Assembly (NCBI GenBank): GCA_008704415.1
Contig: VXIS01000017.1
Location: forward strand, 221,530 to 285,529
Origin: Sphaerosporella brunnea
Lineage: Eukaryota > Ascomycota > Pezizomycetes > Pezizales > Pyronemataceae
DNA: 64,000 bases
Direction of reading: 5' to 3'
Position numbers and translations under genes: made by a program. How positions within the stretch are numbered: the stretch's first letter is position 1; the number at the start of each line of letters is the position of its first letter. A model generated the notes under the pieces. It did no database searches and was not told the origin of the DNA. It saw only the letters and a program-made list of their open reading frames with translations. Positions 1 through 11,917 of this stretch are shown here, in pieces.

Positions 1-240
1 CTTTCTCTAGACTCGCGAGAGAGAGACTTCCCAGGTATGTTAATCCCGCAACGCCAGCCCAATTCTCCATGCGTTCTAGCAGAAGCAGCAACAGCAACAG
101 CAGCATCATCATCATCAGCGTACTAGGTAGGCATGTTGCGCAGTTGTCTGGAGATGTCGTTATTGCGGGGAAAAGCAGACTGACGTTGACGTCGTCAAGT
201 CGAGCCATCGCACCGTCCACACATGATTGATACATACACA

Positions 241-280
241 CACCACCACCACCACCACCACCACCACCACCACCACCGCC
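241..280. repeat. (CAC)n microsatellite
   Basis: About twelve uninterrupted CAC units followed by CGC CGC. The reverse strand would encode poly-valine, which explains the spurious open frames over it. Confidence 0.9.
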
Positions 281-1276
281 GCCAATTCACCCAGCCCTGT
301 CGTCATGGCCGTTGAGCCCTTTTTTCTCTCCCACACGCTCGGAGCCCTACATCCTAACCCCCAGGGACCACGTGTATCGACCTGTCTCTCCCGTATATCT
401 GGAGACGCACACACAGGTATCCACAACACAGCGGGGGGGACCCTTCCTCTGACCTGACACCGCACTTCCCCCCTCCCTCAGCTCACATTAATACCGCACA
501 AGCAAGTAGACCACGTGTAACTACCAGGCGTTCATTCGTTCGTTCGTTCGCGGTTACAGTTCACAGCAGCACTTGCCCGTCACTCGACAGCCCACGTTTC
601 AAACCTCCAACTTTCTTTTTTTTTTTTTTTTCCCTTCATTTTCCGAACACAACAGCTGCAACAGCTGTATGTATGCACCCCGCAAACCGCCCCGCCCCGC
701 CCCCGCAACGGTTGGACAAAACGTCATTCCGCATCCTCCACATCCTCCCCGAAACACAACATGTATGTATACCCCGCCACCACCGCCGCCGCCATTGATC
801 TTCTAGAACCCCCCCCTAGCTGTTTGGGGGTGGGATGACGCAAACGGCACCCCATAGATCTGCTGCTGCTGCTGCAGCAATATCTATCTCCGCATACATA
901 CATACATACATACATTACATTACATATATGTACGTCTGTTTGCTTTGTTTGTCCCCCGCCCCCCCCCCAAATCCCGGGCCCCCCTCCCGCACCCAGATAC
1001 ACGTATGGGAGGTTGGGATGTTTTCTACAACACATACCTAGCACAAACAACGACGTCGTTCCTTGTGTTCTGCCTGATTGATGCTGCCGCCACCAGACCT
1101 AGACCCCGCTCTCTCTGTCACTGATTCTGCCCGTTTCTCCTTCTCGACAACACACCCTCGGGATTCTAGACCCGCTTGCGAGCGGGGGGGCGGGTAATAC
1201 ACATGGTAGTTATAGGCAGAAAGAGAGAGAAAAAAAAAAAGAAAAAAAAAGGCGTTTGTTCTCCCCCCCCACATCA

Positions 1277-1312
1277 TTGTTGTTGTTGTTGTTGTTGTTA
1301 TTGTTGTTGTTG
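1277..1312. repeat. (GTT)n microsatellite
   Basis: About twelve GTT units with one ATT interruption, lying between two intergenic homopolymer-rich stretches. Confidence 0.9.
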
Positions 1313-1723
1313 TCATACCACCTTCCTACTATACTAAGCTGTTACTAAGTTGTTAGGGTTGGTAGGGTTGTCCCTGCATAAAAGTAGGTAGGTAGGTAGG
1401 TAAAAAAAAAGTACATAAATGTAATAATAATAATAATATACGAAGTAATTTTATTTTTCTATACGTACTCTACAGTGAGTTGGGTTTCCTAGCCATCTAA
1501 GTTAATCCCGACTCCTGTGGGGGGGGGGCGCTTTTTCCCCTGATCGAGTCAGGTGAGGTGAACTGGGATTTTGGGGGCGGGGGGTGGGGTGAGGGTGGGG
1601 GTAGTTATACTCGGTGGAGAAAGCAGCAGTGCAGTCAGCAAAGAAAAAATGTCGAAGAGAGAGGTATTGGTTTGGGGGTGGCGGGTTGCGGGTGGGGGCT
1701 GAACGGATTCGCGATATCGACCA

Positions 1724-1753
1724 CACAGACACAGACACAGACACAGACACAGA
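1724..1753. repeat. (ACAGAC)n microsatellite
   Basis: Five tandem ACAGAC hexamers with no interruption, in noncoding DNA downstream of TUP1. Confidence 0.9.
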
Positions 1754-2511
1754 CGTAGATGTAGAAACAGCACCCAGCCGGCTGGCTGGCATGCGGACGA
1801 TTGTTTGGCACCCAAAGCCGGCCGGCAACGTTTGTGCGTGTTTACAGTGCAACCGGTAGTGGTGGTGGGTACTATGATCCCGACAGGAAGAACTTATCAA
1901 GTTGTATAGCACAATTAATCACTCGTCATCACTCGCCGCCGCTGCTCTGCCTACCGAGATTTTTTTCCCCCGCGAGGGTTAGGGGATGAGTAAGCCGCTG
2001 GGAACTTGGACGAAGGAAGCCTCTGGATGAAAAAAAAAAAAAAAAAAAGTTGGTTCAAAACGCCGTAGATTGTTGGCCGATTTCTTGTTGGTGGCGGCTT
2101 ACCAGCACAGATGCAATCACGAGGCCTCACTCCCCCACAACTCAAAAATTTCAAGCATCAAAGCCGTGCCAAATGCCATTTGTTACCCCAACAAGCCAAT
2201 CCATCGCCACCAATTTCCGTATCCGTCCGTCCCGTCGTCGATCCCATAAAAAAAAGTGAAGAGAAAAAAAAAAAAAAAAAAAAGTATCCAGACACAGAAG
2301 AAATGTTAAGAGAGACCAGAAGAAAGAACTCATCACTAAGTGGAATATAAAAAAAGATGAGTAACGATAAAAAAAAAAGAAACAGCAACACTCGCGAACA
2401 CACGACGGGAATGATAAGAAGGAAGAAAACATCGGAAATCGGAAACAATCAACCCCATCGTCCAAAAGATCGCACATAACACAAACTCCTTACAAAACGA
2501 TAGCCAGATCA

Positions 2512-5211
2512 TCACATGTCCCTGAGACGCTCGCGGTAGGGTTCGTAACTGCAGGCAGAAAAAATCGAAAAGTTAGCACGAAACCTTATTTTGCATATCT
2601 GAGACCTCTGCGGAATGCATTGACAAAACAGCGTGGGGGAGTGATGGGATGGGATGCGGTGTCATCGGTTGGTTACGGGGCTATGCCGCACGTCCTTCGG
2701 ACATCCCCACCCCTTCCTATCCACATCCACCTACCCCGCAAACGCAAACGGGGAAAAGGGGGGGGGGGTGGGCAGAAATGACAAAGACAGGGCTCAAGGT
2801 GGAGCTGAATGAGGGGGTGGGCTGGGTGGTACTAACCTCCAAATACGGGCACGCATATCTCCACTTCCCGTTGCGAAAAGTCCTCCCGTAGGACTCGGTG
2901 CAACTGAAATAACTATTGCCATGGCAAACAAAATGGGTTAGCAAACTCAACTATCCGGGATGAAACAGCAACCAGCAAGAATTTTCCATTTGCACACGGA
3001 TCTGGCCGAAGCACGGCGAACAGGATGGATAGATCTGCATGGCCTCCGCATTCTCGATAACTGCGAGCTCGCTCGGTGCACACTCATGCTGTATGACAGA
3101 ATGAAAAATTTTGCAGGCGATGACGACTTACCCGAATTCTTGTGACCCTGGAGCATAAGTTGGGCAGTTGCATTCAGCGGGTCCCAGAACTGCACACCGC
3201 GATCTTTTGAACCACTCAGAACCCACTTTCCATCGGGCGTCAACGCAACACTGAGCACGAAATCCTGCAATCATCGTTAGCAAGGCTGTAAGGGCCCCCC
3301 CAAAGCGTCACGGGACCAGTGCTAACCTTGTGCCCTTCGAACGTCTTCGTGCACTTTCCACGAGTGGTACCAGTGATGGCAGGAACACCCCTGGTGGTGT
3401 GCAGTTCCCACATCTTGATGGTCTTGTCCAAACTTCCCGACACCAAGTCTCTACCGTTGGGCGAGAACGCAACACTGTACACACTGTCTCTGTGTCCATC
3501 GGGTCCTTCCAGTCTTTCAATCAAATATCCAGTGTGGGCATCCCACACTCGTACGCTCTTGTCCAAAGAGCCAGCAGCAACCAGCTTTCCGTCTGGAGAA
3601 ATGGCGACGGTTGTAACGCCATCCTCGATGCTCAGGGTGAGTACGTTCTGTCCAGATTCGATATCCCACACCCGCACCGTTCGGTCTCCACTGCCAGAGG
3701 CGATATGTCTTCCGTTGCGGGCAAAGTCAAGCGAGTAGATGTCCTGCTCGTGGCCGTGGAAGGTGTGCCGGATGGTACGGTTCTGAATGTCCCAAACCTA
3801 TCCGCAAAGATAACCGTTAGACGAATGCTAAGAAAGGGCAGGCACGACTAACCCTGATCTGTTTGTCTTCCGCACCAGTGGCCAAGAATCTTCCGTCAGG
3901 GCTGAAGCAAACACTGCGAATGTACAAATCTCCGTCCCGGTCGACCGACTCGTCCTGCAATTGGGTAACCTTCATACCGGTCTGGACGTCGAAAATCTGA
4001 GCACTGCGGTTGCAACCCGTTGCAACGTACTTGCCGTCCTGGCTGAAACGCACACAGCAGACAACACTGTGATGTTCAAGCGTGTGCACGAGGTCGACAT
4101 CTAACATTCGCGGCACCCTCGGGTTGAAAAGCGCGAACCAATCCGGGCCCTCCTTCTTCTGGTGCGGGGGAAGACGCTCGGGGTCGAGGTCGGCAAGGTT
4201 GTTGCCGACCGCTGGGAGTGCCGGCACGGGGCTGGGACGCGCAACCTGCGGGGATGCACGTGGATCAGGGTAAGGGCCCTGCGGCTGGGATTGTTGCGGG
4301 GTACCAGGGCCTGGAGGCGGGCGGGGTCGCTTCGCACCGGGAGAGGCGGTTGGCTGAGGAGGTTGTGTACCGTAACCTACAGGCAAGTCAGCATAAGTCG
4401 CGCTGAGTATGCGTGACACAAAACGTCTGTGCGCACTCACCGTTGATGAATCCCGGCTGGTATGCGCCAGGCACAGGCTGCGGCTGCTGCGGGGGTTGAT
4501 TGGGAGGTAATTGCTGTTGGATGGCCGCCGGAGGAGGCGGTGGGATATGTGGCTGCTGTTGCTGCTGTTGAGGATCTTGCGGCTGCGGGGGTGCGAGACC
4601 CGGGCCACCCTGTCCTCCTTGCCCTGACATAATCCCGCCAAACAAGTCCCTGGGTCCGTGCCCGATCGAGGGAGGTGCGGGTTGCGGCGGTGCCGCGCCG
4701 CCGTGTCCATGCGCTCCACCACGCGCCTCCAATTCTCGCGTGAGTCGCGCAATCTCATCCTCGTACCTGTGACACGCAAAACGGTTCGCATCAGCAACTG
4801 AACATTCCATCTGGCAACAATCGAGTGATCAATATTGAAATCGTCGGCAAAACGTACTTTTGCTTCATAGCCGTATGCGCGGCTTCCAGTTGGAAGACAG
4901 TCTGCCTGATGACGTCCATCTCTTGAACCTGCTGCTGGACTAAAAGATACAGTTAGCCACCATGGCTGTGGGATAATTCGACGTGAAATCCATCGCTTGC
5001 GCATGGTAGATCGAGTTTTTTGCCAAGGGCCATTCGATCAAGAAAGCGAGGGACTCGGCAGAACACAAAGGGAAAGCGGCGTACTTTTGTGTTCATATTC
5101 GCCGTTTCGAGCTTGCTGGGTGTCGAACTCCGCGCGCACCTGATCCAACAGCTCGTTGAGCCGGGATGGAGCGGGCACCATCCCACGATGAGAATTATAC
5201 ATCCCTGACAT
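2512..5211 (-). CDS. tup1: Tup1/RcoA-type WD40 transcriptional corepressor
   Basis: Global corepressor that partners Ssn6/Cyc8 and is recruited by sequence-specific repressors in the nucleus. Eight exons splice in frame to 591 aa: 5085-5211, 4858-4939, 4441-4766, 3853-4376, 3327-3797, 3132-3264, 2837-2912 and 2512-2548. The N-terminus ([10 protein letters not shown], then [12 protein letters not shown]) and the following helix through [12 protein letters not shown] match the Tup1 tetramerisation domain. A long Pro/Gln-rich linker follows, then the C-terminal seven-bladed WD40 propeller with repeated GSxDxxVRVWD-type blades, ending in [11 protein letters not shown]. The acceptor at 2913-2914 was chosen because it restores the conserved [13 protein letters not shown] blade; the next AG would delete three residues. 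A second in-frame ATG lies at 5202. The gene has a very repeat-rich upstream region. Identity is very secure; the exact start is slightly less so. Confidence 0.96.
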
Positions 5212-5693
5212 GCGGTAGAGGCTAGCTGTTCAAAATCGTAGGTCACACTCGGCGCGGTCGGGTGCGGGGGGATGATTTTCGTGATGTTGATGGTTGGGTG
5301 GTGAAAGCCGCGAAAAAATCGACGCGCGAACAGAGAGTGGAGTAGTGCGCACGCCGGGTAGAAAGATAGCACGGGACTGAAGACCAAGGCGAGGGTTGCC
5401 AAGCGAAGCGATGCTCCTGCAGTCGCAATTATTGTTAGGCCAGTTTGCTTCGCACGCGTCGAAACAAGGCCACTCGCTAAGAGGGCGGGGGAAGGGTTGA
5501 ATAATTCCCGGCGACACGGAAGGTGCAGCCAGGGAAAAGGGGAGAGATAGTTGGGGATGAGGGCAAAGAAACTATGATGGAGTGGATTGCGTGCGAGTGT
5601 AGATTGGAGTTTGGAGGATTCTGTGCGTGAGGAGATGAGGAAGCAGCGAATGCCTGACAGGAGGTTGTGTGGAGTGGAGTGAAGTGTGATTTT

Positions 5694-5756
5694 GGGGGGG
5701 GGGGGGGAGCTTGGATTGGGGGGGGGGGGGAAGCTTGGATTGGGGGGGGGGGGGGG
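5694..5756. repeat. Three long G-tracts in tandem
   Basis: Runs of 14, 13 and 15 guanines are separated by nearly the same spacer (AGCTTGGATT and AAGCTTGGATT), giving a roughly 24-bp unit. It lies about 0.5 kb upstream of the TUP1 start; the G-rich strand is the template strand of that gene. Confidence 0.9.
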
Positions 5757-6226
5757 ATGGGTTAAGGCTGCGGCTGTTGCTGCGTGGTTTGGGCGGAAGA
5801 GATGACAGGGTATGTGGAGGACGGAAGGAGCGACGGATGGTACCTGGAACGAAGCGACAGACCGAAGTCTTTTTTTGTCCGCGTTCAAAGCAGATCGGGA
5901 AGAGATCGAAAAAGTCGAGTGCAGTGTATATCCTCTGCAGCCGATCACTCAGTCGTCGTCGCTAAACGTGTGAACGTGTGAACGTGTGAACGTGGGTCGT
6001 GTGTACTCTATCTAAACCGCGGTGATCGCCCGGGGGGGGGGGGGGTTAGGTGAAGGGGTGCAACGCGTCTCTTTGGGGTGGAGGGTTGAGCCGTAAAGGG
6101 AGTTTTCGTCAGTTGACGAAGAGAGACACGATGTTGCTGGACAGGTGGTGGTGGTGGTGATGGGGGGGGGGGGGGGGAGAGGATGGTGGTGAGAGTGAGA
6201 GCGGTGGATGCAGCCAACGTAAGGTT

Positions 6227-6246
6227 TGGGTTTGGGTTTGGGTTTT
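6227..6246. repeat. GGGTTT short tandem repeat
   Basis: About three GGGTTT units between other G-rich sequence. It is too short and internal to be a telomere. Confidence 0.7.
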
Positions 6247-8839
6247 CTTTGGAGGGGGGCGTGGTGGGTGGTGGGCGACGGGTTGACCTGGAGCACGCCG
6301 AAGGATACCGAAGAGACGAGACTTGGGGGCGGCGCCGCGGCAGGCGGTTTACTTAGGGTTGGCTCTTCGGCAGCGAGACCCAGCAAGGCAAAAGGCAAAG
6401 CGAAGCAGCACAGCACCACCCACCACAAACACGCAAGCAGCCAGACTCCGCCCGTCCGTCTTCTGGTCAGCAGTCAGGCCAGGCAGCAAGCACAGCAGCA
6501 ACAGCAGCCAACACCGTGAGCAGAGAGGAAGAAGCAGCGCAAAAAGCAAAAAAGAAAAAAGAAAAAAGAAGCAAAAAAAGCAAAAAGCAAAAAAAGCAAC
6601 GAAGGCAACAGCGCAAGCAGCAACGCGCCTGCCTGCAACAAGGGGGTGGAGGCCAATCGCTGCAAAGAATGCGAAGACCCGTGTCCAGGATTATCCGTGG
6701 GTTAGGGCTGTGCAGACACCACCACCCATCCCACCCACCGCCTCCACCGCCGCCTCCTCTTCTCACGACGATCTGAAGCAACACAGCACACGTCTGGTTC
6801 CGACTGCATGAGATGCCGGCCCCCCCCCCCCCCCAAAAAAAAAAATAAAATAAAATAAAAATAAAAATAAAAAATACCAGGTATCCAATCACTCCTTCGT
6901 ATAACATAACATCCATAACATTCACAAATGGATCTGCTGTGGATATTGTATCATTCCGCGCCGCCTCGAAAAGAACGCAACTCCATCCTCTCGATTACTC
7001 CCTCACGATCGTGATTGCTTCTCAGCCCCGGCACATCGTTAAAACGGGACGCCACTGCAGCCGCCCCTAGCCACCATCACCCACGCATCACAGTCTAGCG
7101 GCCTGTGCGACCCACACGTGCATTAGATCGAAACAGCGTCATAAACACCGGCGGGAGGGGTGCTCTGAGCAAAAAAAAGGAAAAAAAAGAAAGAAAAAAA
7201 AAAAGGGAAAAAAAAAACAAATTTGTGCCAAGCCATCATTTTCCGCTCTCTGAAATCTCTCCATGTTGTTCTTCACGGAAGTAAATGTCGACGTCGCACG
7301 CACAAGTGCACACACCCCTCAGTTCGTCTTCCCCCCTGCGCGACTGCGACTGCTGCTGCTGCTGCTGGAGGCGCTGGGTGATCGAACGTACGTTGGTGAA
7401 AACCTCTCTGTGCGTGCGTGCGTTCAGCCCACCCCGCCCGGCAACATGCAGCACACACAAACACAAAGTCACGGGCTCGGCTCCCTCCCAGCCACTCCAT
7501 GTGCTTATTTCCCTCCGGCCCAGTCCCGCAACAAAAAAAAACAAAAAAAACAAAAAAAAAACAAAAAAAAAGTATTATCCGCCCTATGCGGGTGAGGTTT
7601 AGGATTCAGCTACGGCCGTTACATCAGATATCAACGTTCTTCCTATGTGACGGCAATACTCTGGTAGAGGCTGTCGGCAGTTCTCGCCCGAAGAAGAATG
7701 TTCGACACCACCGTTCTAGATTTTCTGGGGTACATACGTACAGAGAGGCGGGCTTGAAGGTTCGGCCACGTGGGTGCTTTCCTAAATGCCAGTACCCAAG
7801 TACCGACTCTACATACTTCCCACCGGACGGATAAGGCTGCTGACGGGCGTTGTTGTTGATGATGTATGGATCCACACCGCAGTCGCGAGTGCCCCACCGT
7901 GACGTGACGCGAAGCTGTGCTGGCTGATACCAAACATTCCAGTGAAGTATGCTAACCTTTCCGGGCATCGCTCATGCAGCCTCATTATTCTAGATTAATG
8001 ATATCATCAATATACCGCCCGCCTATCCACCTGCCTACCTCCACAGCGACACCAGGAAGAGCCCTCCACCCCCGGAAATCGTGTGGCTGAAGTGGTAATA
8101 GTGGTAGCTATGCCATGCAGCGGCGAGATACCACGGTAGCAAGCCGGCGCCGGCCCCCGGGGGGTAGGGGCAAATGTTCCTCCTTCGTTGCGCAAAAGAA
8201 GCTTGTGGAGGCGGCCTTATGCAGTGAATGTCGCGACGGCATCAAAGACCTGCAATCCAGATCTGGAGACGTCGATACTTAACATCATCGTCCTCTACTC
8301 TACAGTACGTATATATACGCAGACACCTTAACCCGCCCCGCCCTCAGAAAAAAATGCTTAACGCATGCCTCGACTGGGAACGAATCGCAACTAGAATACG
8401 GGGTGTCGCGCTACTGTTTATAAAAAGCTGGAGTTGATTGTCAATGCCGATCAAGCTTTTCAGATTCTCGCCGTTGTGCTTACATAACAGCTCCGCTGAG
8501 TAGGGTGGAATAATAGCCGCCGGCTATTTCGAGTGATGCAAAGTGACGTGAGCCGCCGCGGATCCATTGGCTTGCACTTTCGGATTCATCGGTAACCTAT
8601 CATGGCGACAACGACCGGAAAGAAACCTGCGGTACTCTTCCCTCATATATATTCAGCCCTGTACTTATCTACATGCCTACGAGGGGTGACAGGGTTGACA
8701 TCCCGAACATCTTCTGCTGCTCCTGCTGTTGCGGCTTTTACATTACCACCCATGGATGACCGATCAGTCAATCAGTCTCCACAGTGCTTCGGATTCGGGG
8801 GTTACATCTACCAGTAAAAGCCGCACTGGGGGGACCTGC

Positions 8840-9880
8840 CATCCGGCTCAAACTAAGTTCCCACCGCACCAATACGCAGCAGCAGCAACGACATCCTCAC
8901 GCGGCTGCTCTCAACGGCAATCCTCAGCCATCTAGGCCTGCGCACGCTCCTGCACTGCGCGGACGTCAGCAGCTCATGGGCAAGCCTAACACATCACTCA
9001 GCGCATCTCTACTTGCGCCTCCTCCGGCAACAACAGTAACGGTCGACCAACAACTACTTCTCACAATGACTGCACGCGGACTCGGACGCTGCATGTTGCC
9101 GCGGTGATGGCGGTGGCCGTGGACCCGGTGTACAAGCTCGTTATCACCGGGGATAGATAGGGCTGGGAGGGTGGTGTTTTGGGATGCGGAAACCGCGAGG
9201 GTGGGTTATGCGCTGGAGTTTGCGCCGGGCGTGGGGGTTGCGGCGATGGCAGTGGATGCTGAGGGCGGGAACTTGGTGCTGGGGATGTGGGTTCGCCATT
9301 CCTCCTCCCTTCCTTGCCTCACAAGTACAGACTAAGAAGCCTGCATCTATGGCCAGACCAGCAAAATCCATCTCCGCCGCCGGGCGCTGGATCAAAGCCA
9401 GCAGCCTCGGCGTATCAGCGGCAGCGTAGAGCCTGCACGTCGCGGGAGACACCACCATCCTCGCCGGCTGCAAAAACGAGCTGGTGCACATCCATTCCCT
9501 ACTCCTCCTTTTCGGAGCTGCTCCAGATCCAGACGAGCCTTTCCTACCGCCGCCCATTCCTCTTCGCCGCCTCGAGCGCTTGCGTGCTCTCGCAGATCCA
9601 ACCGCGGCGCGTGGACGCCGCTAATGCGCGCGAGCTGTGGGAATACGGCGCGGACGAGCTGGTGGTCAAGAACTACACTCTCAGCACCGGCGAGGAGGCT
9701 ATGGAGGAAGCGGTGGAAGGAGAAGCAGAAGCGGAAGGGAGAATGATATGTCTCTCCACCACCACCACTACCACCGCCAACTCAGGGGGAGGGGGAGGAG
9801 GAGGGGGGGGGGGGGGGTGGTGGGGGCTGCAAGGAAACGGAAGGCACAAAGAAAGTGTGATCATGCAGTACGTAGATACT
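8840..9880 (+). pseudogene. Decayed F-box/WD40-like gene
   Basis: Around 8890-9030 one frame reads ILTRLLSTAILSHLGLRTLL followed by HCADVSSSWASL, an F-box-like pattern. Around 9095-9290 come two beta-propeller-like pieces, AAVMAVAVDPVYKLVITGD and then, in a shifted frame, AGRVVFWDAETARVGYALEF. A third piece (SLHVAGDTTILAGCKNELVH, near 9428-9487) follows in another frame after an in-frame TAG at 9427. Several frame changes and stops have no obvious intron, so I read it as a broken gene. A poorly resolved spliced gene remains possible. The 3' end runs into a G-run near 9800. Confidence 0.35.
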
Positions 9881-10037
9881 TCTGATGCAGTTTGTTTAAT
9901 CAATCCGATCAATCAATCAACCAATCAATCGTTTTCACCTTCCCCAGCGGATAAACCTCCGTTATAATTTGTCGATGAAACAACTCAGCCCCTGCCATCT
10001 TGCCTCACCCTGCACGCAGCTGTATGTAAGCAAAGCC

Positions 10038-10062
10038 AAAGCAAAGCAAAGCAAAGCAAAGC
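10038..10062. repeat. (AAAGC)n microsatellite
   Basis: Five AAAGC-type pentamers just upstream of the pogo-like element. Confidence 0.8.
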
Positions 10063-10107
10063 AGCAGCAAACGGCCACGACCCGATATCGATCTGCAAAA
10101 ATGGGTA

Positions 10108-10285
10108 CAAGTAGAGTCTCTATATAAGAATACGGTCATATAAGAATATCCGCCCTATAAGAATATGGGTGGCCGGTCCCGACCAATTTTGTATGGGGCA
10201 AGCCACTCTCTCTATAAGAATCTTCACTTTATAAGAATAAACCCCAGCGGTCCCCCGACCGTATTCTTATATAGAGACTCTACTG
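10108..10285. mobile_element. Short pogo-like MITE (copy 1)
   Basis: A 178-bp element with terminal inverted repeats that read inward CA(A)GTAGAGTCTCTATATAAG on both ends, flanked by TA at 10106-10107 and 10286-10287. Inside are repeated TATAAGAAT motifs and a GGCCGGTCCCGACC segment shared with the 758-bp copy at 34810-35567. The TIR start and TA duplication fit the pogo branch of Tc1/mariner. It carries no coding capacity and looks like an internal deletion derivative of the longer copy. Confidence 0.8.
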
Positions 10286-10326
10286 TATGCATATCCGACA
10301 ATATATCAATCTACCTATGCTTAATT

Positions 10327-10353
10327 CACACACACACACACACACACACACAC
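10327..10353. repeat. (CA)n microsatellite
   Basis: About thirteen CA units between the MITE and the 3' end of the minus-strand dehydrogenase gene. Confidence 0.9.
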
Positions 10354-10444
10354 TGTCACTTCCCGTACGTGTGGCCGGCTGAAAGATACCAGCTTTGGCA
10401 AATATACATGACTCTATCTTTCGTGCATCCATTCATTGGTGGTA

Positions 10445-11714
10445 TCATATCATATGTACTGTACTACATCTCGGCGCTACGCTGTCGCCGTCGCCGTCGC
10501 CGTCGTCTCCGCCGGCGCCGCGGCCGCCGCCTCCCCCACCGGCTGGGGCGTATTGAGATGTTTCCAATCCTCGATCTGCGCTCATTAGCCACCTCGTGCG
10601 CAGCGTCCTGTCCACACTCAAACCTACCTCCTCGATAGTATTCCTCAGGCGATCCCTGATGCTCTCGACCGCATGGGAGCCCAACAGGAGCCTCAGCGGG
10701 GGGTTTCTGCAATGCCCAAGCTCCCACACCATCTTCGAGATCTTGACCGCGCTCGTCGGTTGCCGGAACCGCAGCCAATCCACCATCCTGGTGGCGTGCT
10801 GCGCGGGGGAGGTGGTGGCGCGGTAGGCGTCGGTGGGAGGCTTCATCAGGAAATGCCCCCACATGGGCGACGGCCCGTTGATGTTCTCGTCGGGCTCGTC
10901 CCGACGCGACGGGCCCGGCTCTACCAGCGTCACCGTGATGCCGAACGGCTCGAGCTCGTACATTACTGATTCGGTGAGGCCTTCGACGGCCCATTTTGTG
11001 GCGCAGTAGGCTGTGGGTTGTGTCAGCTTGCGAGCCACCACCACCCCCACCACCACCACCAGCATCCACGAGGGGAGAGAGAGAGGGGGAATCTCTTACG
11101 CCCCAGCCCCGGCACGCCCATAACCCCGTGCAGGCTCGAGAACACGATGAACCTGCCTGTCCGGCGCTCTCTAAAGTACGGCAACGTGACTTGGAAGATA
11201 TGTATCAAGCCCATGACGTTTGTCTCGAACTGCGCGCGGATGTCGTGTTCGTCCTGGTCCTCGCAGGCGCCGATGATGCCGTAGCCCGTGCAGCTGTTGC
11301 CGTGGCGGTGGATGTGCCGTCAGTATATATACCCGAGCCCGTAGCGAGGACACATAGCGAAAGGGGGCCGCCGGCCTACTTGACAACGACATCGACCCTC
11401 CCCCACCCCTCCAGCGCGCGCTTCCACACCTCGAGCACCGTGTTGCGATCTCTAACATCGCACACCAACCCCTGGCAGCGCTTGTGCCATCCATGCATGC
11501 TCGCCTCTTCGGCAGGAATGTTTCTGCCGACCGCCGTAACGCAGTCCCCGCGCGCGAGCGCCACGCGACAGATGCTGCGGCCCAGATGCCCCGTGGCCCC
11601 GAAGATCACCCAGACCTGCTGCTGGGCCGGCGGCCGCGAGGGCGAGGGCGGCTCGCACGATGCTGGGAGCTGGGGAGGCGGAATCGCTGGCGGCGGTGAG
11701 GTCGTGTGCTGCAT
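10445..11714 (-). CDS. Short-chain dehydrogenase/reductase
   Basis: NAD(P)-dependent classical SDR of unknown substrate, 364 aa from three exons: 11380-11714, 11100-11293 and 10445-11010. A Pro-rich N-terminal extension of about 30 residues precedes VWVIFGATGHLGRSICR, the glycine-rich cofactor loop. Next come VCDVRDRN, VDVVVNCTGYG restored across intron 1, FIVFSSLHGVMGVPGLG with the catalytic serine, and PYCATKWAVEGL across intron 2 with the YxxxK pair. VEPGPSRRDEP resembles the PG motif of the baeyer-villiger-associated or 17-beta-HSD-like fungal SDRs. The C-terminus ends in an unusual Gly/Asp-rich tail (about residues 330-355) encoded by a GC-rich trinucleotide tract, which is probably dispensable. 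It lies 203 bp downstream of the Tdp1 stop on the same strand. Confidence 0.88.
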
Positions 11715-11917
11715 GCTGGTGCTGTGGTTGCGCCGTTACGGGCCGGCGGGAGCTGCCGCGCGGGGCATTAAGCGATGCGCTAGAGTATAACCGGTTGGGC
11801 CACGGTGTGAAACATGAATTGCTACAGCAGCGAAGGTATGATACATAGAGCAGCAATAATAAATGCAAGCAGACCGCAAGAACTCCGTTATATGTAGCCA
11901 AGAAAAAAGAAAACACT

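Larger units (their letters stand above)
1..2511. other. Intergenic, microsatellite-rich, no gene seen
   Basis: No reading frame here has protein-like composition; the open stretches are translations of simple repeats. Visible simple sequence includes a CAC run (241-280), TTCG units (533-552), CATA units (894-913), a GTT run (1277-1312), an ACAGAC run (1724-1753) and several poly-A/poly-T tracts near 612-630, 1230-1250, 2029-2048 and 2264-2283. The right end presumably contains the 3' untranslated region of the minus-strand TUP1 gene, whose stop codon is at 2512-2514. Confidence 0.6.
5212..8839. other. TUP1 upstream region, low complexity
   Basis: About 3.6 kb with no convincing gene. It presumably contains the TUP1 promoter and 5' leader, since TUP1 is transcribed leftward from 5211. 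It holds G-tracts (5694-5756), a GGGTTT run (6227-6246), further poly-G/poly-C runs near 6031, 6161 and 6820, and A-rich purine stretches (6540-6600, 7170-7220, 7530-7570). The open frames here translate the repeats and show no domain. Confidence 0.5.

Noticed and set aside
160..465. 101-aa minus-strand frame with poly-valine
   Set aside because: Translation of a CAC microsatellite; no domain.
2901..2907. Alternative TUP1 acceptor at TTTCAG
   Set aside because: It deletes three conserved residues; the ATAG acceptor a few bases earlier restores the canonical blade.
6227..6246. GGGTTT run as a telomere or telomere-binding site
   Set aside because: Only about three units, not the fungal TTAGGG, and within a generally G-rich tract.
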